A stretch of 24,708 bases of DNA from CAYMFD01 sp964389475 (GCA_964389475.1 CAYMFD010000051.1:1-24708); one strand, 5' to 3'. Positions 7,898 through 15,957 are shown, counted from the first letter of the stretch. Notes: generated by a model from the letters alone, not told the origin. Translations and numbers: made by a program.

Positions 7898-7919
7898 AAT
7901 AGATTTTCTAAGCGTAAGA

Positions 7920-8276
7920 TTACTTAGTACCTGTGAAAGTACAAATAACTACGTCTGTAGCATTTTCTCTCTCGACTACAGTTACCTCGTTACCGTTGAA
8001 AGTAACTTCGTAAGCATTACCGATACCGAGAACAGTGTTACTCCAAGAAAGTACACATCCGTCTTGATCTACATCAGACTCTGCAAAAATTCCACTGATA
8101 GAGTAGTCACCATCTTCGCCAGTGATCGTCAATGTAGCGTCCATAGCACCTGCTAGACCACAGTCATTAGTACCTACGTATGTACCTGATAGATCGTTAT
8201 CACATGGCTCATCACCACCACAGCTAACTAGTGTTACTGTTAGTGCACAAACTAAAAGAAGTAATAAATTTTTCAT
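7920..8276 (-). CDS. Small secreted lipoprotein, unknown function
   Basis: A 118-residue protein with a signal peptide of the lipoprotein class: MKN, a Leu/Val core, then the lipobox LVSC with Cys19 as the lipidated residue, followed by GGDE. The mature part is acidic and Thr/Gly-rich, with alternating short strands (SGTYVGTND, ATLTITGEDGDYSISG, YEVTFNGNEVTVVE), suggesting a small beta-barrel or sandwich of the lipocalin-like kind; that fold is inference. Besides Cys19 the mature part has four cysteines (25, 39, 74, 112), enough for two disulfides. It is monocistronic, with the clearest promoter in the window and a terminator shared with the convergent glycosyltransferase. I do not recognise the family. 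Confidence 0.8.
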   Translation of the reverse strand: MKNLLLLLVCALTVTLVSCGGDEPCDNDLSGTYVGTNDCGLAGAMDATLTITGEDGDYSISGIFAESDVDQDGCVLSWSNTVLGIGNAYEVTFNGNEVTVVERENATDVVICTFTGTK

Positions 8277-8298
8277 AAAAAGTTGTTTAAGTGTGGTG

Positions 8299-8327
8299 CA
8301 AAGATAAAATTAACTGCAAGATCACAA
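8299..8327 (-). promoter_or_regulatory. Promoter of the lipoprotein gene (-33 TTG, -7 TATCTTTG)
   Basis: On the minus strand: TTG (8325-8327), an 18-base spacer, then TATCTTTG (8299-8306), a good match to the Bacteroidota housekeeping promoter. The box ends 22 bases before the ATG at 8276. It is the only promoter here with both elements well matched. Confidence 0.65.
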
Positions 8328-8514
8328 TACAAACCTGCACCAAAAACACTGATATGGGCATCCACCAATAATATAGTACAGAAACTCCCTACAGTACATA
8401 ATAACCTCCCTATAATTCTGTCAGACAACCCACCAACCCTATTAAAGCAAAAACTATAGCCCTAATGAGACACGTCTAGGGTCAGAAAAAGCAGACACCT
8501 CGTATATTTACACT

Positions 8515-10701
8515 ATGTCCAAGGAAATTTCCAACCCACGTCGAGACCTCGCCCAGCAGTTTATGCTGCGTACGGGTAGGAACATCTTTTTGACAGGAAA
8601 GGCAGGTACGGGTAAGACCACCCTACTCCGAGACATTGTATTTAAGACTACCAAGAAGCACATCATCGTAGCGCCTACAGGTGTGGCAGCAATGAATGCT
8701 GGCGGCATGACCATCCACAGCGTCTTTCAACTACCGCCCAGCACATTCGTACCATCTAATGTAACGATGGATCCGGACCGATACGTCACACGGAGCCACC
8801 TCGCTACTCATCAGCGTATCGTCAAGGAGCGAATAGACCTACTGCGTAACCTAGAGCTACTGATCATCGATGAGATCTCTATGGTCAGGGCCGATCTCTT
8901 GGACGCTATCGACTTCACGCTGCGGCGGATCAGGAGATCATCTGAGGTATTCGGCGGTGTACAGGTTATCGTCATAGGCGACCTATACCAGCTGTCGCCG
9001 GTGGTACAACCAGACACATGGCAGGTGCTCGCGGAGTACTACGCCTCTCCCTACTTCTTCTCCTCACACTCTTGGCAGCAGGCGGATGCCATCGTCATAG
9101 AGCTCGACCAAGTCTACAGACAGGCAGATGAGCACTTTGTGAGCCTACTCAATAGGATCAGAGCTGGCATCAGAAAGGATGAAGACGTCCACCTGATCAA
9201 TCAAAATCTAACGGAGCACCCACCACGCGACGAGGATATCATCACCCTGACGACACATAATCGTAAGGCGGATAAAATCAATAAAGAAGAACTCGACAAA
9301 CTGGACACCGAGCCCATAACCCTATCAGCCGTGGTACGAGGTAGCTTTAACAAGAATGCCTACCCTATCCCTGCTGAGATCATCGTCAAGCCAGGAGCTC
9401 AAGTGATGTTTGTCAAAAACGACCCCGAGGGAGGTTGGTACAATGGTAAGCTGGCCACCGTCGTAGATATGACGGGCGACACCCTCATCGTAGAAGATAG
9501 TGATGACCGACGTATAGAGGTAGATCGTGAAGAATGGAAGAACACGAAATACACGGTCGACAAAAAGACCAAGGACATCACCAAAGAAGAACTCGGCTCC
9601 TACTTGCAATATCCGCTGCGGCTGGCATGGGCGATCACGGTGCACAAGTCGCAAGGCCTGACATTTGACGATGTGATCCTAGACCTCGAGAATACCTTCG
9701 CCGATGGGCAGCTATACGTGGCCCTCAGCCGAGCAAGATCTCTAGAAGGTATCGTCATGACTAGCAAGATCCAGAAGTACCACATCAAGGTAGACGATCG
9801 CATCAACCAATACTACCAGCAACACACCTTACCTGCCGATATCGATCAGACGCTGTTACAAGATATCAAGGCAGAGGAGGATCGTCGGCTAGCACGAGCA
9901 TTTGACATCAGTCGCATCCTTGCCTATACAGAGGACTGGCACTTTTACATCCTCAATAATGATGTAGAGCAGAAAAAAAGCAGACTCACTAAAGCAGGCA
10001 AGGTCGTCCTCGCACTAGAAGAACTGGAGGCGATTGCTGCCAAGTTCAAGTCCCAGATCGAGCACATCGCTGCCACTCAAGCAGACCTAGGCGAGCAGGC
10101 GGCACAGATACTAGACCGGTCAGCTAAGGCCGTCGCCTACTTTACGGATGAGATATATGCACGAGCGGTAGTCCCTGTCAATGTGCACTATGCTAAGGTC
10201 AAAAAAGCTCAAGACGAACGTAAATACCAGCGCTACCTTAGCCAGATACTAGGCGAATACTGGCATGCAATAGACACACTTTACGACCTCAGCTACAGCA
10301 ACCAACCCGTATACACCGACGAGCGAAAGCACAAACGACAAAAGACATTTGATGCCAAGCAGGCCATCGCCGAGGCAGGCTCGGGCCGTAAGGGTGAGAC
10401 CTACGAGATAACCCTCGAGCTCTACAAGTCTGGCAAGAGTATCGAAGAAATAGCAAAGCATAGGTCACTAAGCGCTGGTACCATCGAAGGGCACATAGGT
10501 CGCTGGATAAACCGCGACGAGATCAAAATCACCGACGTACTCAGCAAGGACAAGCTAGATGCCGCCGTAACCGTACTCATGGATAGCCCTGATGCAGAAC
10601 TATCTAGCGTACGATCCAAAATACCACTACTACTCACATGGGGTGAACTACGCTGGGTACAGACCTACGTACGCAAGACACTAGCTCAGCTAGACGAGTA
10701 G
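8515..10701 (+). CDS. Pif1/RecD-like DNA helicase with C-terminal helix-turn-helix
   Basis: A 728-residue superfamily 1 helicase. Walker A is GKAGTGKTT (28-36), Walker B LLIIDEISM (Asp119, Glu120), motif III GDLYQLSPV (155-163), and the C-terminal RecA-like core has ITVHKSQGLTFDDVILDL and LYVALSRARSLEGI, as in Pif1 and RecD. The expected role is ATP-driven unwinding of DNA in repair, recombination or replication restart. Residues from about 430 to 620 are charged and helical with no recognised domain. Residues about 627-728 look like the HTH_40 domain also found at the end of some RecQ helicases (TLELYKSGKSIEEIAKHR, then GTIEGHI). The ATG at 8515 puts Walker A at the usual distance. The gene stands alone, with no RecB or RecC partner visible. 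Confidence 0.88.
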   Translation: MSKEISNPRRDLAQQFMLRTGRNIFLTGKAGTGKTTLLRDIVFKTTKKHIIVAPTGVAAMNAGGMTIHSVFQLPPSTFVPSNVTMDPDRYVTRSHLATHQRIVKERIDLLRNLELLIIDEISMVRADLLDAIDFTLRRIRRSSEVFGGVQVIVIGDLYQLSPVVQPDTWQVLAEYYASPYFFSSHSWQQADAIVIELDQVYRQADEHFVSLLNRIRAGIRKDEDVHLINQNLTEHPPRDEDIITLTTHNRKADKINKEELDKLDTEPITLSAVVRGSFNKNAYPIPAEIIVKPGAQVMFVKNDPEGGWYNGKLATVVDMTGDTLIVEDSDDRRIEVDREEWKNTKYTVDKKTKDITKEELGSYLQYPLRLAWAITVHKSQGLTFDDVILDLENTFADGQLYVALSRARSLEGIVMTSKIQKYHIKVDDRINQYYQQHTLPADIDQTLLQDIKAEEDRRLARAFDISRILAYTEDWHFYILNNDVEQKKSRLTKAGKVVLALEELEAIAAKFKSQIEHIAATQADLGEQAAQILDRSAKAVAYFTDEIYARAVVPVNVHYAKVKKAQDERKYQRYLSQILGEYWHAIDTLYDLSYSNQPVYTDERKHKRQKTFDAKQAIAEAGSGRKGETYEITLELYKSGKSIEEIAKHRSLSAGTIEGHIGRWINRDEIKITDVLSKDKLDAAVTVLMDSPDAELSSVRSKIPLLLTWGELRWVQTYVRKTLAQLDE

Positions 10702-10772
10702 GCAAGACGGCAATTCGACACCTATTCGATGCGATTTTTGACATCTGTCATCAGTGATAAAAGACAATCCCC

Positions 10773-10780
10773 TATCTTTG
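10773..10780 (+). promoter_or_regulatory. -7 box (TATCTTTG) before gapA
   Basis: Perfect TAnnTTTG match, ending 71 bases upstream of the gapA ATG. This leader is longer than at the other genes here, which have 20-31 bases. No TTG is seen at the standard -33 position. Confidence 0.45.
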
Positions 10781-10851
10781 CACCGCCTAAGCGATTGGGC
10801 ATACTTTAATACTTATTGTTTTCAATACACTAACTTAAAATATCCTACAGC

Positions 10852-11844
10852 ATGGGTAAGACTAGAATTGCGATAAACGGCTTCGGTCGGATCGGTAGAT
10901 TGACCTTCAGAAACCTTGTCAAAAATGACAATGTAGAGGTCGTAGCTATCAATGACTTAACAGATAATGCTACCCTAGCACACCTACTCAAGTGGGATAC
11001 TGCGCATGGTAGATTTGACGGTACTATATCGTCCACAGACTCACATATCACAGTCAATGGTAAAGAGATCTTGGCAACGGCTATACGCAACCCTGAGGAA
11101 TTACCATGGGCGGCTAACAACGTAGACGTCGTACTAGAGTGTACCGGTATATTCAGAACTAAAGACTCTGCTGGCAAGCACCTTACCGCTGGCGCTAAGC
11201 GGGTACTTATCTCTGCTCCAGCTAAGGGAGATGGTGTCAAAACGATCGTACTCGGTGTCAATGGCGAAGAGCTAACGGACAACGACATCATAGTAAGTAA
11301 CGCATCATGTACGACCAACTGCCTAGCACCAGTCGTCAAGGTACTTCTTGACAACTTTGGCTTTAAGAGAGGCTCGCTAACGACCACACACGCATACACC
11401 TCTGATCAGCGTATACAAGATGCTCCTCATAGTGACCTACGTAGAGCTCGTGCAGCAGCAGCTAACATCGTACCTACATCTACAGGTGCTGCCAATGCAG
11501 TAGGCCTAGTAATACCAGAGGTGGTAGGTAAGTTTTTCGCTATCGCCGTAAGAGTACCTATCATCACAGGATCTATGATAGAGCTTAACGCCATCGTAGA
11601 CCGTGAGGTAAGCGTAGACGAGGTCAATGCGGCATTTAAAAAAGCAGCAGAAGGTGACCTAGCAGGCGTGCTCGAGTACTCAACTGACCCACTAGTGTCA
11701 AGTGACATCGTAGGTAACAAGTACAGCTCTATCTTTGATAGTCAGATGACTAATGTCATGGGCGATATGGTCAAGATCGTAAGTTGGTATGACAATGAGG
11801 CAGGATACTCCGCTCGTCTAGCCGACCTTGCGAGCAGCCTTTAA
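10852..11844 (+). CDS. gapA: Glyceraldehyde-3-phosphate dehydrogenase, type I
   Basis: Oxidises glyceraldehyde 3-phosphate to 1,3-bisphosphoglycerate with NAD and phosphate in glycolysis. It has 330 residues, the normal size. The N-terminal Rossmann fold starts INGFGRIGRLTFRN; Asp35 in AINDLTD is the residue typical of NAD preference. The catalytic motif SNASCTTNCLAP gives nucleophile Cys153, and His180 (TTTHAYT) is the base. The C terminus SWYDNEAGYSARLADL is standard. Upstream is a -7 promoter box and downstream a strong terminator, so it is probably transcribed alone or mainly so. pgk, the next glycolytic step, follows after about 100 bases on the same strand. Confidence 0.97.
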   Translation: MGKTRIAINGFGRIGRLTFRNLVKNDNVEVVAINDLTDNATLAHLLKWDTAHGRFDGTISSTDSHITVNGKEILATAIRNPEELPWAANNVDVVLECTGIFRTKDSAGKHLTAGAKRVLISAPAKGDGVKTIVLGVNGEELTDNDIIVSNASCTTNCLAPVVKVLLDNFGFKRGSLTTTHAYTSDQRIQDAPHSDLRRARAAAANIVPTSTGAANAVGLVIPEVVGKFFAIAVRVPIITGSMIELNAIVDREVSVDEVNAAFKKAAEGDLAGVLEYSTDPLVSSDIVGNKYSSIFDSQMTNVMGDMVKIVSWYDNEAGYSARLADLASSL

Positions 11845-11863
11845 TAAGATACAACAACCGCAT

Positions 11864-11906
11864 AAGACAGCCTTCTCTACTGTGAGAGGGCTGTCTTTCT
11901 TTTTTA
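11864..11906 (+). terminator. Rho-independent terminator of gapA
   Basis: AAGACAGCCTTCTC pairs with GAGAGGGCTGTCTT (one G-T wobble) across a six-base loop and is followed by a T-rich run, tctttttt. It starts 19 bases after the gapA stop codon and separates gapA from pgk. Confidence 0.9.
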
Positions 11907-11948
11907 ATTACCACCACCCCTCGACTACAAGCCATAAATCACGACACT

Positions 11949-13160
11949 ATGACACTCAACGATCTAGACGTCAGCGGCAAGAAGGTACTCGTCCGAGTAG
12001 ACTTTAACGTACCGCTTAATGCCAATCATCAGATAACCGATGATACACGTATCAAGAAAGCCCTACCGACGATATCGCATCTACTAGAGCGAGGCGCAAG
12101 GGTCATATTATGTAGTCACCTGGGCAGGCCACAGAAAAAAAAGCTAGAGGATGGTAGTATCGACGTCAATAAATTCACACTGAGGCATGTCGTAGATCGT
12201 CTCGCGGAGCTAACGCAGGCGACTGTACACTTCTCACCAGAGACGGTAGGCGCTGAGGCAGAGATTATGAGTGATAAGCTGCAGGATGGTGAGATCCTCC
12301 TAGTGGAGAATACCCGCTTCGATCCAGGAGAAACCACTGGAGACAGAGACCTAGCGCTAAAACTCAGTCGACTAGCGGACGTCTATGTCAATGATGCATT
12401 CGGTACAGCGCATAGAGCCCATGCTAGTACAGCCGTCGTAGCGGAGTTCTTCGAGGATAAGGATACTGCGCTAGGCTTCTTAATGGCCAGAGAGATACAA
12501 GAAGCGGACAAGGTGATGAATAGTCCACAGCGACCATTCACTGCTATAGTAGGTGGTGCCAAGGTCTCCGATAAGATCAAACTCATCGACCGCCTGATCG
12601 AAAAAGCCAACCACGTCATCATAGGTGGCGGTATGGCTTATACCTTCGTCAAGGCACAAGGCGGCCAGGTGGGTAATAGTATCTGCGAGGATGACTACAC
12701 TGAGTTGGCCCTATCCCTACTCGACAAGGCCAAGCGTGAAAACGTAGAGATACACCTGCCGACCGACGTTAAGATAGCCGACAAGTTTAGCCCAGATGCT
12801 AACACGGACTATTGCCCAGTCGATCAGATACCGGATGGCTGGGAAGGCCTCGATGCTGGACCTAACAGTATCATCGCCTTTAAGGAAGTGATCCTCAACA
12901 GTAAGACTATCCTGTGGAATGGTCCACTAGGCGTCTTTGAGTTCGATGCATTCGCTAATGGTACGGATAGCATCGCGGAGGCCGTCGGAGAAGCTACCCG
13001 CAATGGTGCCTACAGTCTGATAGGTGGTGGTGACAGCGTCTCTGCTATCAACAAAGCTGGCCTCGCTGACGAGGTATCGCATGTAAGTACGGGCGGTGGT
13101 GCCATGCTAGAGTATCTAGAAGGCAAGACCCTACCTGGCATCAAGGCGATCACTGGCTAG
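11949..13160 (+). CDS. pgk: Phosphoglycerate kinase
   Basis: Transfers the acyl phosphate of 1,3-bisphosphoglycerate to ADP, the step after GAPDH. It has 403 residues, normal for the bacterial enzyme. The N terminus LDVSGKKVLVRVDFNVPLN holds the substrate motif RVDFNVP (16-22). Further landmarks are LCSHLGRPQ, VYVNDAFGTAHRAHAST, AIVGGAKVSDKI, WNGPLGVFEF and the nucleotide-binding LIGGGDSVSAI. Sixteen bases separate it from ung, so pgk, ung and the DUF423 gene are probably one transcript. The gapA terminator lies between gapA and pgk, so pgk may have its own promoter in the roughly 40 bases between, but no perfect box is seen. Confidence 0.97.
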   Translation: MTLNDLDVSGKKVLVRVDFNVPLNANHQITDDTRIKKALPTISHLLERGARVILCSHLGRPQKKKLEDGSIDVNKFTLRHVVDRLAELTQATVHFSPETVGAEAEIMSDKLQDGEILLVENTRFDPGETTGDRDLALKLSRLADVYVNDAFGTAHRAHASTAVVAEFFEDKDTALGFLMAREIQEADKVMNSPQRPFTAIVGGAKVSDKIKLIDRLIEKANHVIIGGGMAYTFVKAQGGQVGNSICEDDYTELALSLLDKAKRENVEIHLPTDVKIADKFSPDANTDYCPVDQIPDGWEGLDAGPNSIIAFKEVILNSKTILWNGPLGVFEFDAFANGTDSIAEAVGEATRNGAYSLIGGGDSVSAINKAGLADEVSHVSTGGGAMLEYLEGKTLPGIKAITG

Positions 13161-13176
13161 TCATACAGATATAGCG

Positions 13177-13842
13177 ATGGACATAGACCCCAGTTGGCAG
13201 GTACCCCTCAAATCTTACATGACATCGGCAGCCTACACATCGCTGCTAGAGGAGATCGAGCAACGCAAGGCGACAGGTGCTACCATACTGCCGTCGGAGG
13301 AGGATGTCTTTAATGCTTTCGGCTATACCCCCTGGTCGTCCGTCAAGGTTGTACTACTAGGCCAAGATCCCTACCACCGAGTGGGACAGGCAATGGGTCT
13401 GTCATTTAGTGTACCGCATGGCATACGCATACCACCCTCTCTACGCAACATCTACAAGGAACTGCACGACGATCTAGGCTGTGCCATACCCGACCATGGA
13501 GATCTCAGCGCATGGGCTAGGCAGGGTGTACTCCTCCTCAATGCCATGCTGACCGTAGAGGCTGGCAAGGCAGGCTCGCATAAGTCTATCGGCTGGCAAG
13601 GCTTTACCGATGCCGTCATCCAGACCCTGAGTGATCAATGTAAGGGCATCGTATTCCTACTGTGGGGTAACTTTGCTCGAGGCAAGGCTTCGCTGATCGA
13701 CGAGACTAAGCACCATATACTCGAGGCGGCCCACCCTAGCCCACTCGCTCGTGGTGCCTTTTTTGGTAGCAAGCCCTTTAGCAAGACCAATCAACTACTC
13801 AAGGAGCAAGGAAAAATACCCATCGTATGGCAAATCGACTAA
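13177..13842 (+). CDS. ung: Uracil-DNA glycosylase, family 1
   Basis: Removes uracil from DNA to start base-excision repair. It has 221 residues, the usual size. The water-activating motif GQDPYH is at 62-67 (catalytic Asp64), the uracil-contact Asn122 is in LLLNAMLT, and the minor-groove loop HPSPLA begins with catalytic His186; FFGSKPFSKTN follows as expected. The residues after GQDPYH read RVGQAMGLSFSV rather than the common GPGQAHGL, a mild variation. The start at 13177 is 16 bases after pgk. The 3' end overlaps the start proposed for the DUF423 gene by 16 bases. Confidence 0.96.
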   Translation: MDIDPSWQVPLKSYMTSAAYTSLLEEIEQRKATGATILPSEEDVFNAFGYTPWSSVKVVLLGQDPYHRVGQAMGLSFSVPHGIRIPPSLRNIYKELHDDLGCAIPDHGDLSAWARQGVLLLNAMLTVEAGKAGSHKSIGWQGFTDAVIQTLSDQCKGIVFLLWGNFARGKASLIDETKHHILEAAHPSPLARGAFFGSKPFSKTNQLLKEQGKIPIVWQID

Positions 13843-14228
13843 ATCGCATGCTGATCATAATAGCCTTTACGGGTGCCCTCGCAGTCGCTCTAGGTGCCTT
13901 CGGCTCACATGGTCTCAAGGAGGCCGTAGAGGTGCCTAGGCTACAGATCTGGAAGACAGGCGTGCAATACCACTTCTACCACCTACTTCTAATGAGCCTA
14001 GCGATGTGGCGGTATAGCAAGCAACCTAGTAAGATAACGCTATGGTCTTTTCGGTTAGCCGTTGTGGGCATCCTTTTATTTTCGGGCTCACTCTATCTAT
14101 TAGCTACTAGAGACTTGCTCGGCATCAGCCACTGGTCATGGCTAGGTCCACTAACACCGCTAGGAGGCCTCTGCTTGATAGCTAGCTGGTTATCACTTGC
14201 GTACGGAGCTCGTCAGGTAGATGCATGA
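13827..14228 (+). CDS. DUF423 (YgdD-like) small membrane protein
   Basis: A 133-residue inner-membrane protein of the DUF423 family, function unknown. I recognise ALAVALGAFGSHGLK near the N terminus, GVQYHFYHLL in the second helix, LFSGSLYLLA in the third and TPLGGLCLIASWLSL in the fourth, each matching the E. coli YgdD pattern. Four hydrophobic segments lie at roughly 8-25, 48-64, 72-92 and 106-127. The start at 13827 overlaps the ung end and gives MANRLNRMLIIIAF, the better match in length. The alternative ATG at 13848, six bases after the ung stop, would give MLIIIAF. The overlap indicates translational coupling with ung. Confidence 0.88.
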   Translation: MANRLNRMLIIIAFTGALAVALGAFGSHGLKEAVEVPRLQIWKTGVQYHFYHLLLMSLAMWRYSKQPSKITLWSFRLAVVGILLFSGSLYLLATRDLLGISHWSWLGPLTPLGGLCLIASWLSLAYGARQVDA

Positions 14229-14389
14229 TCTACATTCTTAATGTCTTATTAAAATAGTAGGACTGCGACACCAAGTACTAAAGCTGGTCGTCTAGAGCAA
14301 TGTGATGCGTCGTGGGTATTGGAAATGCTCCAAAAATCCCTATTTTCGGCGCAGCTAAAGATTATTTACCAAATCATTTATACGTAGGT

Positions 14390-14938
14390 ATGAGAAGATT
14401 ATTAGGAATCATTTGTTGTGCAATACTTATAACAGCAAGTGCAACAGCACAGGAGTCACTGATCAGTGATATTATGAATGTGGATGCAGTCAATGCTGCA
14501 AGTACAGAGGACTTTCAAAAAGCAGAGGAAGAGTATACCAAGGCTCAAGAGAAAGAAAAAGCCAAACTCGACAAAGACCTCGAGAAGCTCAATACCACCT
14601 ATCAAAAGGATGTTGAGAAAGTCATCAAGAGCTTTCAGAAAGTACTAGAAGGTGGCGTAGAGAAGGAAGTGAATAACGAGAAAGGTATCGTACAGACGCA
14701 GGTCAACTCGCTAACGATCGGTCTCCGTCGGGACAAAAAGCTAGCAGCTAATGCTTATGGCGTGGAGATGGCAAAGGTGATCAGAGAGTTACCCAAGAAG
14801 CTGATGATGGACAAGGAGAAGGAAATCAATCAAGAGAAGGAGGACATGTTTGCTCAGTTTGAGCAGGAGTTCCACAGTAACCAAAAGTCTATCAAGGACT
14901 TCGTAAGTAAGCAACACGTAGTAGAGAGTACCGAGTAA
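14390..14938 (+). CDS. Secreted coiled-coil protein, unknown function
   Basis: I do not recognise the family. From the ATG at 14390 the protein is 182 residues and starts with a clear signal peptide, MRRLLGIICCAILITASATA, with probable cleavage before Gln21. An in-frame start at 14312 would put 26 residues ahead of this signal and is unlikely. The mature part is very rich in Lys and Glu, with heptad-like spacing at about 43-90 and 140-175, suggesting a helical hairpin or coiled coil in the periplasm. There is no lipobox, no transmembrane segment after the signal and no T9SS tail. The gene stands alone, with a terminator 27 bases downstream. Periplasmic coiled-coil chaperones such as Skp are one loose analogy in size and charge, but I see no sequence match. 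Confidence 0.7.
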   Translation: MRRLLGIICCAILITASATAQESLISDIMNVDAVNAASTEDFQKAEEEYTKAQEKEKAKLDKDLEKLNTTYQKDVEKVIKSFQKVLEGGVEKEVNNEKGIVQTQVNSLTIGLRRDKKLAANAYGVEMAKVIRELPKKLMMDKEKEINQEKEDMFAQFEQEFHSNQKSIKDFVSKQHVVESTE

Positions 14939-14964
14939 GGTCCACACAACTAGTTAAGTGTAAC

Positions 14965-15027
14965 AAACCCCAAAAGCAGGATCAAGAGGTAACCATCTCG
15001 ATTGTGCTTATGGGGTTTCTTTATTTT
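14965..15027 (+). terminator. Terminator of the coiled-coil protein gene
   Basis: AAACCCCA (14965-14972) pairs with TGGGGTTT (15011-15018), with further partial pairing of AGCA and TGCT inside, followed by T-rich ctttatttt. The loop is long, but stem and T-run fit an intrinsic terminator. Confidence 0.65.
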
Positions 15028-15029
15028 GG

Positions 15030-15160
15030 GCATTTCGACTAAAAGCTCAATACAACGCATTTCGACTAAAAGCTCAATACAACGCATTTCGACTAAAAGC
15101 TCAGCACATCGCATTTCGACTTCGCCCAATACAGCGCATTTCGGCTTCGCTCAGCATGAT
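15030..15160. repeat. Five-unit tandem array of a TTCGAC-GCTCAG repeat
   Basis: Five head-to-tail units, each starting GCATTTCG: 15030-15056 and 15057-15083 are identical (27 bases), 15084-15110 differs at its 3' end, and 15111-15135 and 15136-15160 are 25 bases with TTCGC in place of TAAAAGC. The core is TTCGACT, a short spacer, then GCTCA or a variant. The stretch from here to the acpP terminator (15161-15393) holds no supportable gene. Confidence 0.85.
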
Positions 15161-15393
15161 GCCTTCTTCTAGATGGATCAAGCCTCTGTTAGCGCTGTGC
15201 GGTGGCACCCACAGTGCGGCAACCCTACTCAACTACGACGATTCCATCCAAGTCAAGACTGCTCTAGCCTCACATCAAAACTACTTTTATTTGCACGTAG
15301 CACAGCGAGTTAGAAAATGTTGGCAAGCTACAATTGACTCTGTTACCATGTAGTAGAAAGGCAATACTGCCAGAGCATCTTTATAACAACGCA

Positions 15394-15424
15394 AAAAGGG
15401 GTTACCGATACGGCAACCCCTTTT
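15394..15424 (-). terminator. Terminator of acpP
   Basis: AAAAGGGGTT (15394-15403) is complementary to AACCCCTTTT (15415-15424), with additional CCG/CGG pairing around a short loop. On the minus strand it lies about 30 bases after the acpP stop and ends in a run of five T. The plus strand also has a T-rich tail, so it may work both ways. Confidence 0.8.
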
Positions 15425-15454
15425 CTTTAGTTTAAAAGCGTAAGCTACTGGAGC

Positions 15455-15691
15455 TTATCCTTTCGCAGCAGTTAGGTAGTCAACTGCTTGACCGACCGTC
15501 TGGATATTCTCTGCTTCCTCATCTGGAATTGATACATCGAATTCTTTTTCAAACTCCATAATGAGCTCAACGGTGTCCAGCGAGTCTGCACCAAGATCAT
15601 TTGTAAAACTAGCCTCGTGAGCAACTTCTGACTCATCAACACCCAGCTTATCAACGATAATCTGCTTAACTTTTTCTGCAATGTCTGACAT
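15455..15691 (-). CDS. acpP: Acyl carrier protein
   Basis: Carries growing acyl chains on a phosphopantetheine arm in fatty acid synthesis. It has 78 residues and is strongly acidic, both typical. The attachment motif GADSLDTVELIMEFEKEF places the modified serine at residue 37. The N terminus MSDIAEKVKQIIVDKLGV is standard. No fabF, which often follows acpP, lies downstream: a terminator stands there instead, so the gene is monocistronic here. It is divergent from pyk across about 300 bases. Confidence 0.97.
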   Translation of the reverse strand: MSDIAEKVKQIIVDKLGVDESEVAHEASFTNDLGADSLDTVELIMEFEKEFDVSIPDEEAENIQTVGQAVDYLTAAKG

Positions 15692-15721
15692 AAATAAACA
15701 AGTTTAATTGCTATTAGAATG

Positions 15722-15752
15722 CAAATAAAGACCCTCCACAATTCCCAGCCAA
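15722..15752 (-). promoter_or_regulatory. Probable acpP promoter
   Basis: On the minus strand: TTG (15750-15752), a 20-base spacer, then TTTATTTG (15722-15729), one mismatch from TAnnTTTG. The box ends 30 bases before the acpP ATG. Confidence 0.4.
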
Positions 15753-15855
15753 GAATTATTAAGTGTTTTTTAACGAAGCAGCTCAATCAGTTTAGCCTAC
15801 TTGACTAGAAAATCTCTGGCAATACAAGGGCAAAACAGTAGCAAAAGCGCCACGC

Positions 15856-15878
15856 TTACAAGCCCTCAGCCCTTGTAA
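15856..15878. repeat. Inverted repeat between acpP and pyk
   Basis: TTACAAG (15856-15862), a nine-base loop, and CTTGTAA (15872-15878) form a perfect 7-bp stem in the divergent intergenic region. It is about 80 bases upstream of the pyk -7 box and has no T-run, so it is either an operator or a remnant of a dispersed palindrome. Confidence 0.35.
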
Positions 15879-15957
15879 ATAATAGCCTGTTCGCTACAAG
15901 ATCAAGTCGGAAAAAATATACCATTATTGTACCATCGACACTAAGTCAACCTTTCGT

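Noticed and set aside
6990..8276. Possible polysaccharide or defence island around the glycosyltransferase and lipoprotein
   Set aside because: Only one glycosyltransferase is present, no other surface-glycan or defence gene is near, and the neighbours are housekeeping genes.
9325..9654. Minus-strand open frame of 109 codons inside the helicase gene
   Set aside because: Antisense to the conserved helicase core; the translation has no recognisable domain.
10845..11399. Minus-strand open frame of 184 codons opposite gapA
   Set aside because: Long only because of the codon bias of gapA on the other strand; it spans the GAPDH active-site region antisense and has no features of its own.
15030..15160. 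Possible CRISPR array
   Set aside because: Units of 25-27 bases follow each other with no variable spacers, and no cas genes are nearby; it is a plain tandem repeat.
15156..15353. Open frame of 65 codons after the tandem repeat
   Set aside because: It starts inside the last repeat unit, has no promoter or recognisable protein features, and looks like a chance frame.
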